Below, piece by piece: positions 7,516 to 10,419 of a DNA stretch of 10,419 nucleotides. The notes beneath the pieces were generated by a model. The model was not told the origin of the DNA and ran no database searches. It saw nothing but the letters and a program-made list of their open reading frames with translations. How positions within the stretch are numbered: the first letter of the stretch is position 1; every line of letters starts with the position of its first letter. This DNA comes from Chloroflexota bacterium. GTDB lineage: Bacteria > Chloroflexota > Dehalococcoidia > Dehalococcoidales > RBG-16-60-22. Location of the stretch: the NCBI GenBank assembly GCA_016875955.1, contig VGOH01000033.1, forward strand, positions 1 through 10,419, given 5' to 3'. The translations under genes and the position numbers were made by a program.

Positions 7516-8385
7516 GTGAAGGTTGCCATAATAGGCGGTTCGGGGAAGATGGGGCGCTGGTTTGCCCGCCATCTGCTGGCTGAGGGCAACGAGGTGGTAA
7601 TCAGCGGCCGGACCGGGAGCAAGGTCAGCGCTGCCGTGCGGGAGCTTGGCGTTAAGGCGGCCTCAAATATTGAGGCCGTCAGGGGCGCTGATGTTATCTT
7701 GTTTTCGGTGCCGATAGAGTCTTTTGAGGATATAGTTATTGAGCTGGCTCCCCATATCCGTTCCGAGCAGGTGGTGGTTGATGTTACCTCGGTGAAAGCC
7801 ATGCCCGTGGCTGCCATGCACCGGCACCTGAGGACGGAAAAGATACTGGGGACCCACCCGCTTTTTGGCCCGGGGGCGGAGGGCATCGCCGGCCAGAATT
7901 TTGTGCTGACCCCGACCAACGATGAAGAAAGAAAGTTTGCCGGGAAGGTCAGGGATTATCTGGTAACAAGAGGTGGCCGGGTCAGCCTGATGACGCCGGA
8001 AGAACACGACGATAAAATGGCCGTGATTCTCGGGCTTGCCCACTTCATTGCCGTGGTGTCTGCCGATACGCTGGTCAGTTCCCAGAAGGACCACCAGCCC
8101 ACCACTCTTGGCGGCATCACCTACAAGGTCCTGCTCACCCTGGTGGAAAGCGTTATTTCAGAGAACCCGGAGCTATATGCCTCTATTCAGATGAACTTAC
8201 CTGGTGTGCCTGGTATTGAGGCGCTGTTCCAGAAGAAGGTGGCAGCGTGGGCAGAGATGGTGAAGACAAAAGACCGGGCGACGTTTGTCCGGCAGATGAA
8301 GTCGCTGAAAGACAGGCTGGAAAAGAATAATCCCGATTTTGGCAAGGCCTACGAAAATATGTACCGGCTTGCTTCGGGATTATAG
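7516..8385 (+). CDS. tyrA: Prephenate dehydrogenase
   Basis: Oxidatively decarboxylates prephenate to 4-hydroxyphenylpyruvate, the tyrosine precursor. The 289 residues have an N-terminal Rossmann fold with IIGGSGKMGRWFA (5-17). ISGRTGS (29-35) follows the second strand; an arginine there (Arg32), instead of an acidic residue, suggests NADP rather than NAD. THPLFGPGAEGIAGQN (113-128) carries the conserved catalytic His114. EEHDDKMAVILGLAHF (162-177) starts the helical C-terminal domain. No ACT or chorismate mutase domain is attached; mutase activity comes from PheA. The layout resembles the short archaeal-type TyrA. The GTG start is forced: an in-frame TAG lies immediately before it (7513-7515), and the protein opens directly into the first beta strand. 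The ribosome site is weak. It sits 9 nt after pheA and is the last gene of the operon. Confidence 0.92.
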   Translation: MKVAIIGGSGKMGRWFARHLLAEGNEVVISGRTGSKVSAAVRELGVKAASNIEAVRGADVILFSVPIESFEDIVIELAPHIRSEQVVVDVTSVKAMPVAAMHRHLRTEKILGTHPLFGPGAEGIAGQNFVLTPTNDEERKFAGKVRDYLVTRGGRVSLMTPEEHDDKMAVILGLAHFIAVVSADTLVSSQKDHQPTTLGGITYKVLLTLVESVISENPELYASIQMNLPGVPGIEALFQKKVAAWAEMVKTKDRATFVRQMKSLKDRLEKNNPDFGKAYENMYRLASGL

Positions 8386-8388
8386 CCC

Positions 8389-8730
8389 TTATTTCACTTC
8401 GTATGAGCCGAAGATAAAGTCCAGGTCGGTCTGCAATGCGGACACCTTCTCCGGAGAGAAGAGTTTATCATCAATGTCCAGCATTACCTTGGTCTCCGTT
8501 CTGGCAGAACCAACGATGTGGGCCCGCAGGCATTCCTTGCCTTTGCCCGCCTCATTCTGGACCCTGAAGGTCAGCGTGCCCCGGGTGATGAATGAAGAAG
8601 TGTCGCTGGGCAACGCATAAGTTTCCATCTTTTCTTCGCCCAGAGTGGCCCCCTGCTTGAGGACGAATTCCCTTATTTCCGCGTAGAGCAGTTCCGGATT
8701 GACCTCCCGGTAAGTTTTCCTTATCTGCAT
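8389..8730 (-). CDS. Hypothetical protein, 113 residues
   Basis: I do not recognise the family. The protein is soluble, with no signal peptide or membrane segment and one cysteine (Cys68). By eye it is alpha/beta: a helix near 11-25 after NPELLY, strands near 46-57 (SSFITRGTLTFR), 66-75 and 78-86 (TETKVMLDI), and an amphipathic helix near 93-105. The alternating strand pattern and length are plausible for a small domain, and codon structure and ribosome site argue that it is real. It starts at an ATG preceded by AGAGGG 8 nt away and GGAGG 15 nt away, with a promoter upstream. It converges on tyrA with only 3 nt between the stop codons and lies downstream of the oligosaccharyltransferase gene on the same strand, so partial cotranscription with it is possible. 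Confidence 0.75.
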   Translation of the reverse strand: MQIRKTYREVNPELLYAEIREFVLKQGATLGEEKMETYALPSDTSSFITRGTLTFRVQNEAGKGKECLRAHIVGSARTETKVMLDIDDKLFSPEKVSALQTDLDFIFGSYEVK

Positions 8731-8738
8731 GTGCTCTG

Positions 8739-8750
8739 CCCTCTGCCTCC
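8739..8750 (-). promoter_or_regulatory. Ribosome binding region of the 113-residue gene
   Basis: Read on the minus strand, this stretch contains GGAGG and, 4 nt later, AGAGGG. The latter sits 8 nt before the ATG at 8730. The double purine-rich site is stronger than most in the aro operon, where coupling can substitute for it. Confidence 0.6.
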
Positions 8751-8758
8751 CTACCTAA

Positions 8759-8787
8759 ATAATTGGATTTTTGCCCGCTTTTGTCAA
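8759..8787 (-). promoter_or_regulatory. Sigma-70-type promoter for the 113-residue gene
   Basis: On the minus strand a perfect TTGACA (-35, 8782-8787) is followed after exactly 17 nt by AATTAT (-10, 8759-8764; four of six consensus bases). Transcription would start near 8752, giving a leader of roughly 20 nt that contains the ribosome site. It lies in the 84-bp gap between the two minus-strand genes, the longest noncoding stretch in the window. No repressor operator or terminator hairpin is evident in the same gap. Confidence 0.6.
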
Positions 8788-8814
8788 GCCAGTATGGAAT
8801 AGCTGAAGTTATAT

Positions 8815-10419
8815 TTATTTTACGTATTCAAAAATTTTTACCAGGGATACGTTGTCCCCGCCGGGTTGAATAATAGAGTCCGGAGAGCTGTAAACCAGCT
8901 TGAAATGCTCCAGCTTCTCAAGGGGCACGGCGCTGGTAAACGGCGATTCGCCAACAATGCGGAACTGCCCCGTTTTCTGCTCCGCGATATAGCTCTCGGC
9001 TTCTTCATAACTGGGGAAAAATTGTTTGTTCTCGACTAATTTAATAGTGCCCCCTCCCTTAAAGGGCCTTTCCTGATAGGAAATGACCTCCACCTCCTCC
9101 GGGGTCACCGCCTGGCCATCAAAGTTATATAGCCTGACCGCCAGGGAACGGTAATACTCAGGGTACAGAAACAGCGTCCCGACAAGCAAATTTTTCTCCT
9201 CCGGGTGGGGTTCCAGATAGATATCATAATATTTCGCTGTATCCTGTTTTGCCCAGAATATCAGGGCGTGAAGCTTGTTGGTCACGGTGTCATTGTCAAG
9301 CATGATATATTTAGCCCCCAGTTTGTCGATTATCTCGCTTTCGGGTATCCTGGTTTGTTCCTGCGCGGTCTGCCACGCCACTTCTTGAGATGAGTTTTCA
9401 TCCTGGGAGAGGAAATATGTGGCGACATAATCTCCTCCGGGACCTGGCGTGAGGTTAACCGGCCTGCGGGCAATGCGGGTTGTCCAGTAACCGTAGTCAA
9501 CCCAGGCCATGACGGCGTAGGCGGAATCTGGGTACTGGTATCGCTGGCCTTTGGGAGGACGTTCATAGAGCTGGTAGTAAAAGTCCGGGTCAGCAAAAGG
9601 TTGCGGGGTGTTTCCCCTCATCCAGTCAAGTGAGCGCATCCAGGCATTGGGAGGGGCATATTGCGCCGTGGCGGCGGCATCTCTGGCGGGATTAATATTG
9701 GGTGAGAGTACCAGTAATAAAAGAACAATTACCATCACAGCGATATTGGTATAGTAAAGGGCAGGAGAAGTTCGGGTTGGCGGCCTCCCTTTATGTTTGC
9801 TCTTTTTGGGCAGTTCTTCCCGCAGTCTGGGATTGGTGAATCTCAGCGCCCCGTAAATTTGAAAGAATTGCCAGAACAGATAGGCGATAAATAACGCCAC
9901 CAGTGACGCCCTTATCGCCGGGTGTATTTCCTGAAAGAAAAGGAGAAAGATAATCACGGCCAGGGCGATAAATATATTGATATGCCTGGCGCGCGGCTGA
10001 ACATCCCTGTTCATTTTGATGAACTGCCAGGAGAGAAAGCCGGTCAGCAAGGCGATGTTTACCACGAGATAATAGGCGAAGCGTCTTTGCCCGATGGTGG
10101 CCAGCAATATGACCAGGCTCCAGATTACCAGCATCGTCTTATCTGGCTCACCATGTTTGATGACCAGATAGATCAGGATACCGAGCGCGATCAGGCTGAG
10201 GCCAGGGAACCAGGTCAGCAGTTCTTCCAGCCATTGAAACTCGGGGGGTAAATCAATATACGCGGGGAAAAGGAAAAAGCTGGTGTTGAAATTGCCCCAG
10301 GCAAGCATCGTAGTCCATGGATTTTCTTTTACGGGATGAAGAAATGGCTGCATCTCTATTATGGTACGTGCGGCAAACATATTGAAGACGTCCCATACGT
10401 TGCGCATGAAGTCAGGATA
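8815..10419 (-). CDS. STT3/AglB-type oligosaccharyltransferase, C-terminal part (N-terminus beyond window)
   Basis: A membrane enzyme that in characterised relatives moves a lipid-linked glycan onto asparagine of exported proteins. The frame is open to the window edge, so the 530-residue stretch from the first visible Met (10407) is only the C-terminal part. Numbering from that Met: the external-loop motif TIIE (15-18) matches TIXE/SVSE, with its catalytic-loop glutamate. About six or seven hydrophobic helices follow (about 67-83, 91-106, 110-130, 143-159, 165-187, 218-236), and QRRFAYYL (107-114) is typical of the family. A basic loop, KKSKHKGRPPTR (201-212), is probably cytoplasmic. The last helix leads to a soluble, presumably external domain with AWVDYGYW (301-308), a WWDYG-type motif with Val for the second Trp, and LDNDTVTNK (370-378), resembling the archaeal DxxM motif with Thr for Met. 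A related PMT/GT39-type enzyme is less likely because of the paired motifs. The gene is visibly less GC-rich than the aro operon. Confidence 0.85.
   Translation of the reverse strand, partial: YPDFMRNVWDVFNMFAARTIIEMQPFLHPVKENPWTTMLAWGNFNTSFFLFPAYIDLPPEFQWLEELLTWFPGLSLIALGILIYLVIKHGEPDKTMLVIWSLVILLATIGQRRFAYYLVVNIALLTGFLSWQFIKMNRDVQPRARHINIFIALAVIIFLLFFQEIHPAIRASLVALFIAYLFWQFFQIYGALRFTNPRLREELPKKSKHKGRPPTRTSPALYYTNIAVMVIVLLLLVLSPNINPARDAAATAQYAPPNAWMRSLDWMRGNTPQPFADPDFYYQLYERPPKGQRYQYPDSAYAVMAWVDYGYWTTRIARRPVNLTPGPGGDYVATYFLSQDENSSQEVAWQTAQEQTRIPESEIIDKLGAKYIMLDNDTVTNKLHALIFWAKQDTAKYYDIYLEPHPEEKNLLVGTLFLYPEYYRSLAVRLYNFDGQAVTPEEVEVISYQERPFKGGGTIKLVENKQFFPSYEEAESYIAEQKTGQFRIVGESPFTSAVPLEKLEHFKLVYSSPDSIIQPGGDNVSLVKIFEYVK

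Noticed and set aside
8397..8413. Small inverted repeat CTTCG...CGAAG near the convergent stops, considered as a terminator
   Set aside because: Only a 5-bp stem with a 7-nt loop, no T-run, and it lies within the coding sequence of the 113-residue gene.
8765..8781. A-rich and T-rich tracts in the 84-bp gap, considered as a terminator for the oligosaccharyltransferase gene
   Set aside because: No stable stem precedes the tract on the minus strand; the tract is better explained as the promoter spacer.

Overview
The window carries a run of nine plus-strand genes (about 1 to 8385) that together hold the chorismate pathway and the phenylalanine and tyrosine branches. The order is aroF (5' end cut by the window edge), aroB, aroD, aroE, aroK, aroA, aroC, pheA, tyrA. 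Seven of the eight junctions overlap, by 4, 4, 4, 11, 17, 8 and 4 bp. Only pheA-tyrA has a gap, of 9 nt. This is the signature of one translationally coupled operon. Its promoter and any leader regulation lie upstream of the window.

The enzymes work in series. AroF condenses PEP and erythrose-4-phosphate to DAHP. AroB, AroD and AroE convert DAHP to shikimate. AroK and AroA add phosphate and enolpyruvyl. AroC makes chorismate. PheA (chorismate mutase fused to prephenate dehydratase and an ACT domain) makes prephenate and then phenylpyruvate. TyrA draws prephenate toward tyrosine. No trp gene and no dedicated aminotransferase is present here. Every enzyme keeps its main recognisable catalytic motifs. 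The most notable departure is EPSP synthase, which has alanine where glyphosate-sensitive enzymes have glycine.

Two minus-strand genes follow. A 113-residue protein of unknown function (8389-8730) converges on tyrA with only 3 nt between stop codons. It has a good sigma-70-type promoter in the 84-bp gap upstream of it. Beyond that lies the 3' part of a large membrane protein (8815 to the window end). It shows the STT3/PglB/AglB oligosaccharyltransferase hallmarks: a TIIE motif in an external loop, several membrane helices, a WWDYG-type motif reading WVDYG, and a DxxM-type motif. It is cut by the window edge.

The moderately high GC, the aro gene order and the archaeal-type oligosaccharyltransferase suggest a Chloroflexota bacterium of the Dehalococcoidia (Dehalococcoides/Dehalogenimonas relatives or an uncultured subsurface lineage). 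This rests on recalled resemblance, not on a search. No tRNA, rRNA, CRISPR, mobile element or stretch over 300 bases without a gene is present. I see no convincing new multi-gene system; the points of interest are the bacterial oligosaccharyltransferase, the EPSP synthase variant and the small orphan protein.
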